Source: Welwitschia mirabilis
Taxonomy: Eukaryota; Gnetophyta; Gnetopsida; Welwitschiales
Length of the DNA stretch: 21,860 nucleotides
Direction of reading: 5' to 3'
Assembly (NCBI GenBank): GCA_051453625.1
Contig: JBOZIK010000001.1
Span: 139,655,800 to 139,677,659, forward strand
The notes under the pieces are model-generated. The model was given only the letters and a program-made list of their open reading frames with translations, was not told where the DNA came from and searched no databases. Made by a program: the position numbers and the translations under genes. Below, piece after piece: positions 9,784 through 19,013 of the stretch (position 1 is the first letter of the stretch; the number at the start of each line of letters is the position of its first letter).

Positions 9784-9845
9784 TAGCATGAGTGGCAGAA
9801 AGTGAAATGTTAAGGAACTAAGAAAAGAGGTCATGGGATCAAATC
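9784..9845 (+). mobile_element. tRNA-derived SINE-like head (possible)
   Basis: TAGCATGAGTGG (9784-9795) resembles a Pol III A box. GAGGTCATGGGATCAAATC ends in a B-box-like GGGATCAAATC (9835-9845). The roughly 40-base separation is normal for tRNA genes and tRNA-derived SINEs. It does not fold into an obvious full tRNA, and no SINE tail or target duplication was seen. It may be a short decayed insertion or chance. Confidence 0.3.
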
Positions 9846-11086
9846 ACAACAAAATTACTATATTAAAAGTATTCCATAAACCATAAATTATACAAACATA
9901 TTGTGAGCCTTATGTTAATTATTTTTGTTATGTATTTTTGTTTAAGTATCTAATAAATGAATAATATATCTATTTTCTTTCTAAATGTGTGAATATATGA
10001 AATGAATTCTTGATATTGGAATATACACATAAAATTATTTACTAGTATAATATACATTTATACTAATAAATAAAGAATTTATTAAAAATAAATAATATAT
10101 GAACAATTTCTAAGATGGAGAAAATTCACATTTCATAACATAACTCTTACATCATGTATAATTATTCATTCCAAACATTCAATTACAAAATAAATGCAAA
10201 ATCTTGAAGTAGTCTAAATACAAAAAGTTCTAACAAATTAATACAAAATATTATGATCTTAAAGTCCTTCAACTACATGCATGAATTTAAGTATAAAAAA
10301 TATCACTCCATTTGAACTGCAACTGCTTACTCATTCAAAGGCCATCCTGATGCAAGTTCCTATACATGAAAGCATGGCATGAGAACAAAAGCCTTCATAT
10401 TTCCCAGTATGGTTCATGATAAGGTTTTACGTAAGGGGGTTTTTCAGGCTAAAGATAGGATCCTCAAGAAAATCGTATGTAACTAATACCACATACAAGA
10501 TATAATCATCTAGAAACATATATCCAAGTCTCAGTAATCCAAGAATGTAAAATGATAGAATTCTCTATCAGAATGGTGGTAAAGATATCCATTTATCTAG
10601 AGGTTCATTCCTATGGATAATAGAAACCCTTTAGATGGGTAAACTCTTTGAAGCAACAAAGACAACATGTTATGCACAACCGGATGGGTTGCAAACATCA
10701 TACCAATCACTTTGATAGCTCACTTCCATGGCTAATGAGAGCCTTATAGGTGTCCCAACACCTAAAGCCACATAATTGTGCTACTTATCAAAATTTAAGG
10801 CATAGAATTAAAATCACAACCAAGATATTTAATGTGCAAGGAAAAGACTCAGATGAAACATGTAAAAAATGCAATAATTAATTGGAACATATAAGAAATA
10901 GATGGAAGTCCATAAATCATATAGGAAGGAAAATGATATACCATAAAACCATATCAATTTTAAGACAAATGTCAGTATCTCATGAAGATTATAAGGCTCC
11001 AAGGATTCTCCAAGCTCCAAGATTAAGATCCCAAGATTCAATACTAAGAACTTTCTCAAGATGTAAAATATGAAAAGAATAAGGTC

Positions 11087-11095
11087 CTATTTATA
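11087..11095 (-). promoter_or_regulatory. TATA box in the candidate chromovirus LTR
   Basis: The minus strand reads TATAAATAG followed by GACC, with a less AT-rich leader-like stretch downstream (11060-10730). Upstream on the same strand is a C/T-rich minisatellite. Position and match suggest the LTR promoter. Confidence 0.5.
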
Positions 11096-11131
11096 GTAGA
11101 AAGTATTGGATGTGAAGAGGAACCAAGTAAA

Positions 11132-11258
11132 AGAGTGGTGGAAGTGGTGAAAGTGGTATGATGAAAGTGATGGAGGTGGTGGAAGTGGTGGACATGGTAT
11201 AGTAAAAGTGATGACTATGATGGAAGTGGTGTGGTGGAAGTGGTGAAGGTGGTGGAGA
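11132..11258 (+). repeat. GGTGGAAGT minisatellite
   Basis: About 125 bases of imperfect repeats of a 9-base unit such as GTGGTGGAA/GTGGTGAAA, with variants GTGATGGAG and GTGGTATGATGAAA. The strand is nearly free of C (only two), so the complementary strand is C/T-rich. It lies just upstream of the minus-strand TATA box, so it would be in U3 of the candidate LTR. Confidence 0.85.
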
Positions 11259-11661
11259 TTCTGTTACCTTGCCAGGTCACTAGGTAAATAATAAATAATA
11301 ATTATGCTTTCCATAATTAACAAATAATAAATAGAACATTAGCAGCAATAATAAATATTCTTTAAACATAATAGCAATGACAATTCAAGATATGATTTTT
11401 AACACTTAACAATAATAACTTTGGACATTAAGCATATCTATTCAAAATAATTTCAAATTTAAATCCATAACTCGTTGGCATTTTTCAAAATAAATAATTA
11501 AATGAAATAATCCAAAGTAGAAAATAATAATTATGTAACTATTATCTATAAAGAAAAACATGAAAACATTTAACAAAAATATTAGCTTTATAAAATTTCA
11601 TATTCTCTTTTAACTTATTAATTAAGACATTTTTAGCTTCATTAAAATTTGGGATATGACA

Positions 11662-12067
11662 TGTTGGAACTTTATCAAATTTCTCTACTATGTTTTATTT
11701 TCTTTTTAAATATAAGAATCTAAATAGTATTCTATCTCTAATAATGTAGTAAGGATAAATCATTTATGAAAGTCATTTGCAAAGTTATTTTACTTAATCT
11801 AATTAGTTTTAATTATGGTTAATTCAATCCATCTTATTGTTTCATCTTCCATTAAGAATATTGTAGATAATGATTATTCTTAGTAATTTAATATTATTTA
11901 ATTGAAAATAATGTTTAATGTATTAGATCCACTTTAAGACTTCTTCATAATATATCTAATATTTCCTGCATACATTTTAATTTATACATTCTTAGTGTAT
12001 TATTGGAAGTTGTTTTATTTGGTACATTAACTTTATGCTTTTTAATGAAAGATAAAAATTTAATTTT
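11662..12067. other. AT-rich sequence, nothing recognised
   Basis: About 400 bases without a coding stretch, repeat or motif I can support. It separates the candidate LTR start from the decayed coding stretch on its right. Confidence 0.5.
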
Positions 12068-12404
12068 AATACTCTTAAACATATTTATCAATTAATGCTA
12101 GAGCTCTCGGACTAGAATAAACTTCTTTGGGTTGGCATGTTATGTTATAAATCCTTTTATTACATGCTCAAATAGATTCATTTGCTTTAGCTTTAAGGGA
12201 TTACATGGGTTTCTCCAATGGACTTCCTTCTAAAGCTCATAAGATGGAGTTAAGTTTCACATTTAGCTCATTTTAAGATGGCTTAACATTCATGTAATTA
12301 TCTCTAAATTTCTAGGATAATTCCTCAATCTTAGGTTTAAGATCATTGATGAAATTTCTCATTTACTCTTCTATGATTTTGCAAGTGTATATGTTATCAA
12401 TGTG
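12068..12404 (-). pseudogene. Unidentified decayed coding stretch
   Basis: One minus-strand frame stays protein-like over about 110 codons despite several stops. Segments include MRNFINDLKPKIEELS, KFRDNYMNVKPS, NELNVKLNSIL, ALEGSPLEKPM, SLKAKANESI and ITCQPKEVYSSPRALALIDK. The stops (TAA, TAG, TGA) are ones that a single transition from Gln, Arg or Trp codons would make, as in the transposons around it. The first half is charged and Leu/Ile-rich, so it may form a coiled coil. I do not recognise the family. A Gag-like segment of another retrotransposon, or a captured host gene fragment, are both possible. Confidence 0.45.
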
Positions 12405-12720
12405 TCATGCACCTCGATATGTATATTGGATTTATTTTTATAGTAATTAATATATTTACTTTATTATTATTTTTATAACTTTTAAAACTATTAATAACTC
12501 TTTAATTATTAGTAAAAATAATAAAATTTATTAATTTTTAGACTACTTGTAATAAATATGTTAGTTTATTTTATCATAAATTAATTTTTGATAAATTACA
12601 TCTTATCATGAAAGATTGTCTCAATCATGAAGTTCAGATGGGTACTAATAAAGCTATGATTCCCTAGGTTGGAGTGTAACTTATTATTTGGAATTATGGT
12701 ATTATTTTTTAAAAACTATG
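12405..12720. other. AT-rich sequence, nothing recognised
   Basis: Very AT-rich stretch with runs such as TTATTATTATTTTTATAA. No coding or repeat structure I can defend. The satellite motif becomes visible near its right end. Confidence 0.5.
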
Positions 12721-13356
12721 ATGACCTATAGATAATTTATAAGCAACTAATAAAAATCATCACATGTATAAGAAACCTATAAGAGCAAATATATCATTAT
12801 TACATTCTTTTAACATCAAGTTAGAATCATTATAGTTTAAACTAAATTAATATGCTTTGAATAAAAATCATACCATCTTATAATAAGTGTATAAGATCTA
12901 GCTTAAAATAATGATGCAAAATAATGATACTCAATATTAGTTATATAATGTTTAATATAAATCCATAATTCTTTATAGACACTGCGTTTGTATTATGATG
13001 TTTTGTATTATTATACAAGGTATATTTTAAAATCACAAAACCCTATAGGCATCACATTAAAACCATGAAATCCTATACTAAGTATATGATATTTGTCTTA
13101 AATCCATGGTGCATTATAGATACTAAGTTATAGTAATAGTATTATATAGGAATTATGTAAAGTTTAGTTCATGAATATGATGTCCTATAAATACACCTCA
13201 TAATCATGGCATTCTATGATAACTATATAAGATCTAATTCAAACACATGATTTCTTATAAACACTAAATTAGAATCATAACATATTATATTAACTATTAA
13301 AGAATTATTTGAGAATCAGGGGGCCTTATGGATATCACATCAAAATCAAAATATGT
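12720..13356 (+). repeat. Satellite array, left part: alternating 30/41-bp spacing (71-bp unit)
   Basis: The motif ATCATGRYATYCTATA-like recurs. Anchoring on TATA, it starts at about 12974, 13003, 13044, 13074, 13115, 13145, 13186, 13215, 13256, 13286, 13327 and 13357. Spacings alternate 29-30 and 41 bp, a 71-bp two-part unit repeated about five times. Copies left of 12974 (12727, 12775, 12831, 12879) are more diverged and irregular. Units differ at many positions, so the array is old. There is no coding reading. Confidence 0.75.
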
Positions 13357-14480
13357 TATACTAAGCCCTTAACCTTTTACTAAATTAAGAATCAAATCAT
13401 AACATCCTATATTAAGTTTTTAATCTTTGGGTGACTATTGTTTCAAATCATAAAACTCTATACTAGATGAATAGCCTTTCATTTAATAACAATTAGAACT
13501 ATGATGTCTTATAATAAATTTTTGATCTTTAATTTAGTTAAAATCAAAACAATAACATATCATATTAGATGATTAACCTTCCACTTAATAAAAATCAAAA
13601 CCATAACATCTTATACTGAGTTATTAAATTTTCATTCAATTACAATTAAAAGTACAACATCATATACTAGATGAATAATCTTTTACTTAATTAAAATTAA
13701 ACCTATAGAATCCTTTGCTAAGTTCTAACCTTTTATTAACTCATAAATAGAACCATAACATTCTATATGAAATTATTAATCTTTTATCCTTCTATTTGAA
13801 ACCATGATGGCATAGTTTAGTAGATATATAGTCTTTTGTTAATAAAAAATGTAATCATAATATTATATACTAGATTTATAAATTTTTATTAACTTAAAAA
13901 TAAGATCAGATGTTTTATACTAGATCTATGACCTTCTATTAACTTAAAAATAGAATCATGGTGTATTTCACTATATCTATAATCTTTTATTAACTTAGAA
14001 ATAGAACCATAGTAGTTTATACAAGGTTTATAATCTTTCATTAATCTAGAAATAGAACCATTACATCCTATACTATATCTATAAACTTCCATTAATCCAT
14101 AAATAAAATCATAACATTTTATACCAAATCTATAACATTTGATTAATCTAGAAACAAACCCAAGCATCCTATACTAAATCTATGATTTTTCATTGACTTA
14201 AAACTAGAATCATTATGTCTTATGCTAAATTTATAATCTTTTATTGATCTAAAATAGAATCATACTTTCTTATATTTAATCTATAATCTTTCATTAATCC
14301 CAAAATAAAATCATGAACCCCTATGTATATGTAAAATCATAGTGCTCTATATTGGATCTATTATCTTCTAGTAATTAAAAACTAAAATCCCAATTCTTAT
14401 ATTAGATATGTAATATTCTAATGATCTGGAAATAGAATCATGATGTTATATATTAAATCTATAATATTCCATTAAGTAAA
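13357..14480 (+). repeat. Satellite array, right part: 51-bp tandem repeat, about 22 units
   Basis: Typical unit: a GAATCATGATGTCCTATACTA-like core, then ATCTATAATCTTTTATTAACTT, then an AAATA joint. Anchors at 13357, 13408, 13459, 13510, 13561, 13612, 13663, 13714, 13764, 13813, 13866, 13916, 13967, 14018, 14069, 14120, 14170, 14221, 14271, 14322, 14348, 14398 and 14449 give spacings of 50-51 bp almost throughout. Exceptions are 49, 53 and one 26-bp half unit. The same core motif links it to the 71-bp part. Because 51 is a multiple of three, the minus strand has a 92-codon open frame (14167-13889) of 17-residue repeats; this looks incidental. The array stops where a copia RT begins. Confidence 0.9.
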
Positions 14481-14499
14481 AATACATCTCTAATGTACT

Positions 14500-15215
14500 T
14501 ACTTTAAGTTAGTAAGATTTTATTCTTTTTCTCCTTAATTTCTAGATAAAGGTAGAATTTAGATAATGCAATATTAAAAATTTTAAATTCCTTACTTAAA
14601 AAAAATACTTTTATGATTTACACATAATTTATTACTACTATTTATCAACATGTCATCTACATTAACAACTATATACTTAGATATTTATTTATTAATTTTG
14701 ATGAACAACGTGACATCTATGTCCTAATAGTCACATAATCTAAATACAATGTGCTCAAGTAATGAGTGAGTTTATGTACCATGATTTTGAAGCCCGTTTT
14801 AGCTCATAGAACAACTTAATTAATCTAGACACTTTCTATTCTTTACCTTTTACTTCAAACCCCTAGGTTATATCATAAATATTTCTTTTTTAAAATATCC
14901 ATTAATAAAGCTAATTTTTACATCTAAGTAGCACATTTTTCATTACTTTTAAGATACTAAATCAATTACGACTTTAATAGTATACCATTTATCTATCAAA
15001 TTAAAGAATTCATTGTAGTTTAATCCTTTTCTTCGATATAGAATATAGCAACAATCCAAGCTTTATGCCATTCAAGGGTATTATTCAATTTATTCATAAG
15101 ATAGAAAATCCATTGGTTGAGTAATGTAATGTCACTTAAAATAAGATCAAGAAACTTCCATGTATCATTATTCATAAGGATATTATATTCTTCTTTCATC
15201 ACTTAAATCTAGTTA
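14500..15215 (-). pseudogene. Ty1/copia reverse transcriptase remnant
   Basis: The minus-strand ORF 15202-15020 starts MKEEYNILMNNDTWKFLDL and continues QWIFYLMNKLNNTLEWHKAW, the start of copia RT. Next in broken frame come NYNEFFNLIDKWYTIKVVI, LDVKISFINGYFKKEIFMI (about 14875-14930) and KIYIVVN-type palm sequence ending VNVDDMLI (14643-14663), where Tyr of YVDD is Asn. LSKEFKIFNIALSKFYLYLE follows near 14520-14590. It ends near 14500 at the satellite. The C-terminal part of RT and all of RNase H are missing. Copia elements encode protease, integrase, RT and RNase H in that order, which agrees with the integrase fragments at higher coordinates on this strand. Confidence 0.88.
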
Positions 15216-15637
15216 TCATATAGAATGGCATATTTAAAATAGATTAGTGCACCATCAAATATGAAATGAACCTCATCATCATTATAAAGATATGAGTAAG
15301 AGATCTTTCTAGTTCTAATTTTATTTACTTTTATCATCATAAACATCTTTTAGAGTAGATTCTAACTAATTATATCACGTCTATATTTGAACATTATCAA
15401 TATACATACTAAGATAATCTAATGAGTTGCTACTATAACCATCTACATATGTACTAGGTACAAGAAATTATGTAATCTCTCTAAGTTTTATTGTACGTAA
15501 ATCATTTAACTAGAAGAAACTATTGAATTATTATTAATGATCACATCTCCCTCCTTAACTATAGGACATTGAGCACGTAATACTTACATAGGATGAGAGG
15601 AAGGATAAATCTTAAAAAGATTAAGCTAAGAATAACT
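15216..15637 (-). pseudogene. Copia integrase-RT linker, mostly unreadable
   Basis: About 420 bases between the two recognisable parts of the copia polymerase. In copia elements this is a variable, low-conservation linker. I can place no conserved motif here, so its identity rests on position alone. Confidence 0.5.
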
Positions 15638-15916
15638 CTATGAAGTTTTTAAAAAGATGACATCATGAGAAGTAATGATATCACCATGCTTAGGAATATA
15701 CATGCAATATTCTTTGTAGATAATTAAATATCTCAAAAATCTACAAATAAAATCACATATACTAAGCTTATTATGATGTTTGATAAGAATATAGACATAG
15801 AACTTATATCTAAATACACAAAGATGGTTTAAAATAGGATTATATTCATTCCATTTCTCAGTATAATATATGCCATTTTCAAAAGCAAAACTAATATAAT
15901 TATTAAGACATACCAT
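15638..15916 (-). pseudogene. Copia integrase C-terminal segment
   Basis: Open for 92 codons on the minus strand. The segment WNEYNPILNHLCVFRYKFYVYI matches the region after the copia integrase core (KPNLSHLRVFGC-like). Then come CDFICRFLRYLI and EYCMYIPKHGDIITSHDVIFL, matching the GYS-KAYR-YNP---IISRDVIF block. The Cys/Gly residues of the usual RVFGC are changed. It lies 400 bases before the RT of the same element. Confidence 0.85.
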
Positions 15917-16300
15917 AATACTAACAAATTTACCTTACAAGTAGGGGAAATAACCATTAAATATGTCATTGAATATGTCAAATTTATAATTTTTGAAATC
16001 AATTATTTAGTAATGCAATTCAACTGAGGTACGCTTAGAGATGTTTCTTATAATGAATATCTTTTAAAGTAATTAATTCCATCAATTCCACTGATGTTAT
16101 TTAACCATCCTTATTAGAATGAAAATCCCTAAATATATTATTAATTTTTATTTTCTGCTTTTTCTTTAAAAATCTTAAAAATATTTATAGCAAGATATTT
16201 AAATTCCATAAAATTAATAATCATCTCTAAATGATATGAATTAGCATTATTCTTGGAGTGTAGATACTAGCATAAGACCATATAAATAACCATAAATGCA
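15917..16300 (-). pseudogene. Copia integrase catalytic core remnant with lost catalytic Asp residues
   Basis: The integrase inserts the cDNA into the genome using a D,D-35-E triad. On the minus strand, IYGYLYGLMLVSTLQE (16297-16250) corresponds to the first-Asp box, with Tyr at the Asp position. FISFRDDY (about 16218-16241) is the usual F-DDYS segment. FKIFKEKAENKN follows. The second box reads H-S-N-K-D-G-stop-I-T-S (16121 downwards) with Asn for the catalytic Asp. Changes in that box fit G-to-A on the coding strand. The region of the final Glu (16080-15920) is too broken to place. Confidence 0.75.
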
Positions 16301-16560
16301 TAGAAGCTTTTGATTAGTGCATCATTCCTAATGCAAAAGTGATGTCATGTCTTTTACTCATTATACATGCTCAATATTAAAAGAAATAAGATGGAATAAA
16401 AGGTATAATCTCATGTTCATTCTCATATATTACTATTAAAAAACAAGAACTCGAATGACTCAAGTGAGAATACCATAGTGGCAAGAGGGAAATTTCAACT
16501 TTTAAAATATGGTAGGTAATTTCATGCATACTAATATGTCCTTGAAGATTCATTAGTTTT
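16301..16560 (-). pseudogene. Copia GAG-pre-integrase domain remnant
   Basis: LWYSHLSH (16478-16455) corresponds to the LWHxRLGH zinc-binding box. IIPFIPSYF follows, then ACIMSKRHDITFA (about 16330-16370), matching the C-x-x-C-x-x-GK-x-R segment with the first Cys lost. Preceding residues MNLQGHISMHEITYHILKV are compatible with the stretch before this domain. This is the most upstream part of the copia polymerase I can recognise; copia gag and protease are not seen. Confidence 0.7.
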
Positions 16561-17872
16561 TTATCTATATGGCATTTAAAAAAATCTTATCTAACTAATT
16601 TTAAAAGTAAGAAAAGTTGTAACCTAAAATAAGAAACATATAAAAGGTAATATACCATTCATGATAAGAAAGAAGGTACATCAATAAACTAGATTTCTAT
16701 GTTTCAAATAAACTTAGCTAAGACATGTTATAAAATCATCAAAATAGTTATTCTTATATTTCACATGACTAGTTGCACTAATGTATAGAATTTAAGAGTT
16801 TTCATTCAGTATGTTTTCACTAATATTTTATAAGATAATGACATTAAAAAATCACATTAGATTCATTGTATTTAGCATTATTGAAGGAGCCAAAGTTATC
16901 AGTAAATATATTCATCTTATAAGTCTTTTTGATTTTATCCTAATGTATCTAATAATAATATATTCTTATGTTTTGTAATCCAAACATCTATATGTGTAAT
17001 TTTTTTTATCAACATTATTCTAACAATATTTTGTCTTTATTGGAGACTGATAACATTAAGTAGATGAAGTTAATTGCTATCTATAAGGAGTTTTATTCTT
17101 ATCATAATGTTAAATTTTAGGAGGGTATTCACTCAAATTACTCTTGTTTAGGCATCATCCACTATGAGAATTAACACTTTAAATGAATCTTTGATTGATA
17201 AGATGCAAAAAAAATTGAATTATGCTTTAATATTAATAAGATTCTTGTGAAGTATATCAAACTTTATTTATAATAATTACCTGATAAGATGTAGTGGCAT
17301 AATATAACTACATAAATATGGATTTTTAAACGACATCTAATCAAGTTGACATAAGAATTGATTCTATAGTTTAAGTTTGATAATTCTTACCTTAATATTA
17401 GTCATTTATATGATTAATTTTCAGCTATTTTCTTTCTCATAATGTAATTTATTCATACTAGCTATAGGATTGATAAGTTCCAAGTTATTCTTTATGTACA
17501 ATATATCCCATAATGTGATAAAATTGGTGTAGCTAGTATTAATATGATCTACCAACTTCTTGTGTTGTAAATTTACAAATATTTTTATGATTCTAGTAAC
17601 TTACTATTAATGAACTTCCAAGAATTATCTTCCTTCTAAGATTAAATGTGAACATGTACTTTCTTAAAACAATTAGTATCAAAACCATAGATGCACATGG
17701 AACATGAAATGTTAATGACTATCTTTTTAAATCTAATCATTCTAAAAATTAACTTATATTTTGGTCATAATTCCATTTGTTAATGCTAGTATGAAGGAGT
17801 ATGACAAGATCTAAAACATTTTCTTTGCGACTATTGTTTTGTAATAGTAAACAAATGATAAGTTATGATGTC
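16561..17872. other. AT-rich sequence, possible old copia LTR end, no coding recognised
   Basis: About 1.3 kb with no readable gene on either strand. The only feature I can suggest is a weak plus-strand primer site at 17674-17685. If real, the sequence before it would be the end of a plus-strand copia LTR, opposite in orientation to the copia polymerase on the left. Confidence 0.4.
17674..17685 (+). promoter_or_regulatory. Weak initiator-Met primer binding site (plus strand)
   Basis: TAGTATCAAAAC matches the initiator-Met primer site at 9 of 12 positions, and all three differences are G-to-A. The preceding TTAAAACAAT could be an LTR end plus spacer. No gag is readable downstream, so this may be chance. 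Confidence 0.3.
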
Positions 17873-18215
17873 TAGTTAAATTTTAAGTGTGTGTTTCTCA
17901 CATCCACAATTAAATAATGGATCTATCTATTACATAAAGAAAAAATTTTTTAAATTAAGATCAAAAATAATCAATAAAAAAATAAAAATGTTATAGTTAA
18001 TTTAAAATAGATTTTTCTCATATTCATAATTCAATTGATATATCTAAATTAGAATAATATGAAAAGATGTTAAAGGAAAAAAATTATAAATAAAAACTTA
18101 TAGTTAACTCAAAAGGGATCTTGCACATATCAAAAAGTCAAATAATCTATCCAATGCATTATATTATGAAAAAATAACAATGTTAATACCATGAAAATCT
18201 AAACAAAAATTATAG
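17873..18215 (+). repeat. Three-unit AT-rich tandem repeat
   Basis: Three diverged units start with TAGTTAA(A/T/C)T at 17873, 17994 and 18101, about 121 and 107 bp apart. Shared parts are TTTCTCACATCCACAATT / TTTCTCATATTCATAATT / TTGCACATATCAAAAAGT and an A-rich tail. It ends about 200 bp before the Athila-like LTR. No coding. Confidence 0.55.
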
Positions 18216-18644
18216 ATATAAAGGAAAAATAAAATAAATCTGTTTAAAATTCTTATATGATCACTATAAATTATAATGTAATAGGTATAAATTATTATAT
18301 GATTAAGTGAATTATTTTTAAATTTTAAGTATTACTCCTAATTTAAATAGTGATCATGTGTATTTCAAGGATATAATCCTAGTCTTTATAAATAATAAAA
18401 AGATAGAGTTTTGATGTGATGGCAATTTGTGGGAATTTGATGATGTGTTTTAAGTATTTCTGCAGGGCATTTATACAGGTTTTGATACAATACTAATGAT
18501 TATGAAGGATTGATAGGATGATTAGCAAAACATATGATATCTATCACTTTTGATAGTTTCTCGAGTTTATTCTAATATTGCAGGATAGCAAAAGAATGAA
18601 ATAATGCAAAGACTGATTTTACCTTGAAAAAAGAGGAAAATAAG

Positions 18645-18690
18645 ACTATCGTCCCCTCTGTCGTGTGGATGACACTCAAGACGATTAGAC
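18645..18690 (+). repeat. Hairpin module 1 in U3 of the plus-strand LTR
   Basis: ACTATCGTCCCCTCTGTCGT followed by GTGGATGACACTCAAGACGATTAG. Arms of the GTCRTCC/GGATGAC type, with the outer ATCGTC pairing to GACGAT. Corresponds to 6487-6530 in the other LTR. Confidence 0.6.
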
Positions 18691-18861
18691 TACTGACATG
18701 GACAAAAGCTTATAGCACCAACTGTAGCACTTGATACACATATCAAGAATGTATCATCTGCATATTCATTTTAATGACGTTAAAGACAACACCACAGGAC
18801 TAACGGGAGCATAGGACACATAATCCAAGGTGAAGGGCATAGAATCCAAGCTGCTAAGGTG

Positions 18862-18906
18862 GTGTCATCCCCTTTTTCATATCAACGACATATAGGACGA
18901 CAACTG
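18862..18906 (+). repeat. Hairpin module 2 in U3 of the plus-strand LTR
   Basis: GTGTCATCCCCTTTTTCATA followed by TCAACGACATATAGGACGACAAC. Corresponds to 6381-6424 in the other LTR. It lies about 100 bp upstream of the TATA box. Confidence 0.55.
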
Positions 18907-19004
18907 TTTCTACCTTTTAATAAGTGCTAATGGGCCATGCGAGTTATTAGGGTTTTCTTTTTCTACCTTGAGGATTTGACTGACCATTTCTTATATTGGA
19001 AATC

Positions 19005-19013
19005 TATAAATAG
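19005..19013 (+). promoter_or_regulatory. TATA box of the plus-strand LTR
   Basis: TATAAATAG followed by CCCTCTCCCC, a typical plant LTR promoter arrangement. Transcription would start near 19035-19045. Conserved in position in the minus-strand copy (6258-6266). Confidence 0.75.

Larger units (their letters stand above)
7870..11661 (-). mobile_element. Candidate long LTR of the chromovirus-like element (with later insertions)
   Basis: On the minus strand it would start TGTCATATCCCAAATTTT at 11661, a start common in Del/Tekay-type chromovirus LTRs. It has a TATA box at 11095-11087 and ends TTATTGCA beside the primer site. At about 3.8 kb it is long even for that group, so it probably holds insertions, for example the tRNA-like element near 9.8 kb. 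It contains a GGTGGAAGT minisatellite (11132-11258). An unplaced 93-codon minus ORF (9238-8957, starting MYELHATIQ) resembles nothing I recognise. About 10.3-11.1 kb is less AT-rich than the rest. The remainder (8.0-10.1 kb) is AT-rich without recognisable coding. The partner LTR is not visible, so the outer end is an inference. Confidence 0.42.

Noticed and set aside
9784-9845. A genuine tRNA gene
   Set aside because: A- and B-box-like sequences are present, but no acceptor stem or anticodon arm could be formed. Kept only as a low-confidence SINE-like relic.
12720-14480. CRISPR-like array
   Set aside because: Whole units are repeated and diverged with no unique spacers, and the context is a plant genome. 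It is a satellite.
17690-17870. Plus-strand copia gag after the weak primer site
   Set aside because: Translations in all three frames gave no convincing Gag motif, only scattered compatible residues.
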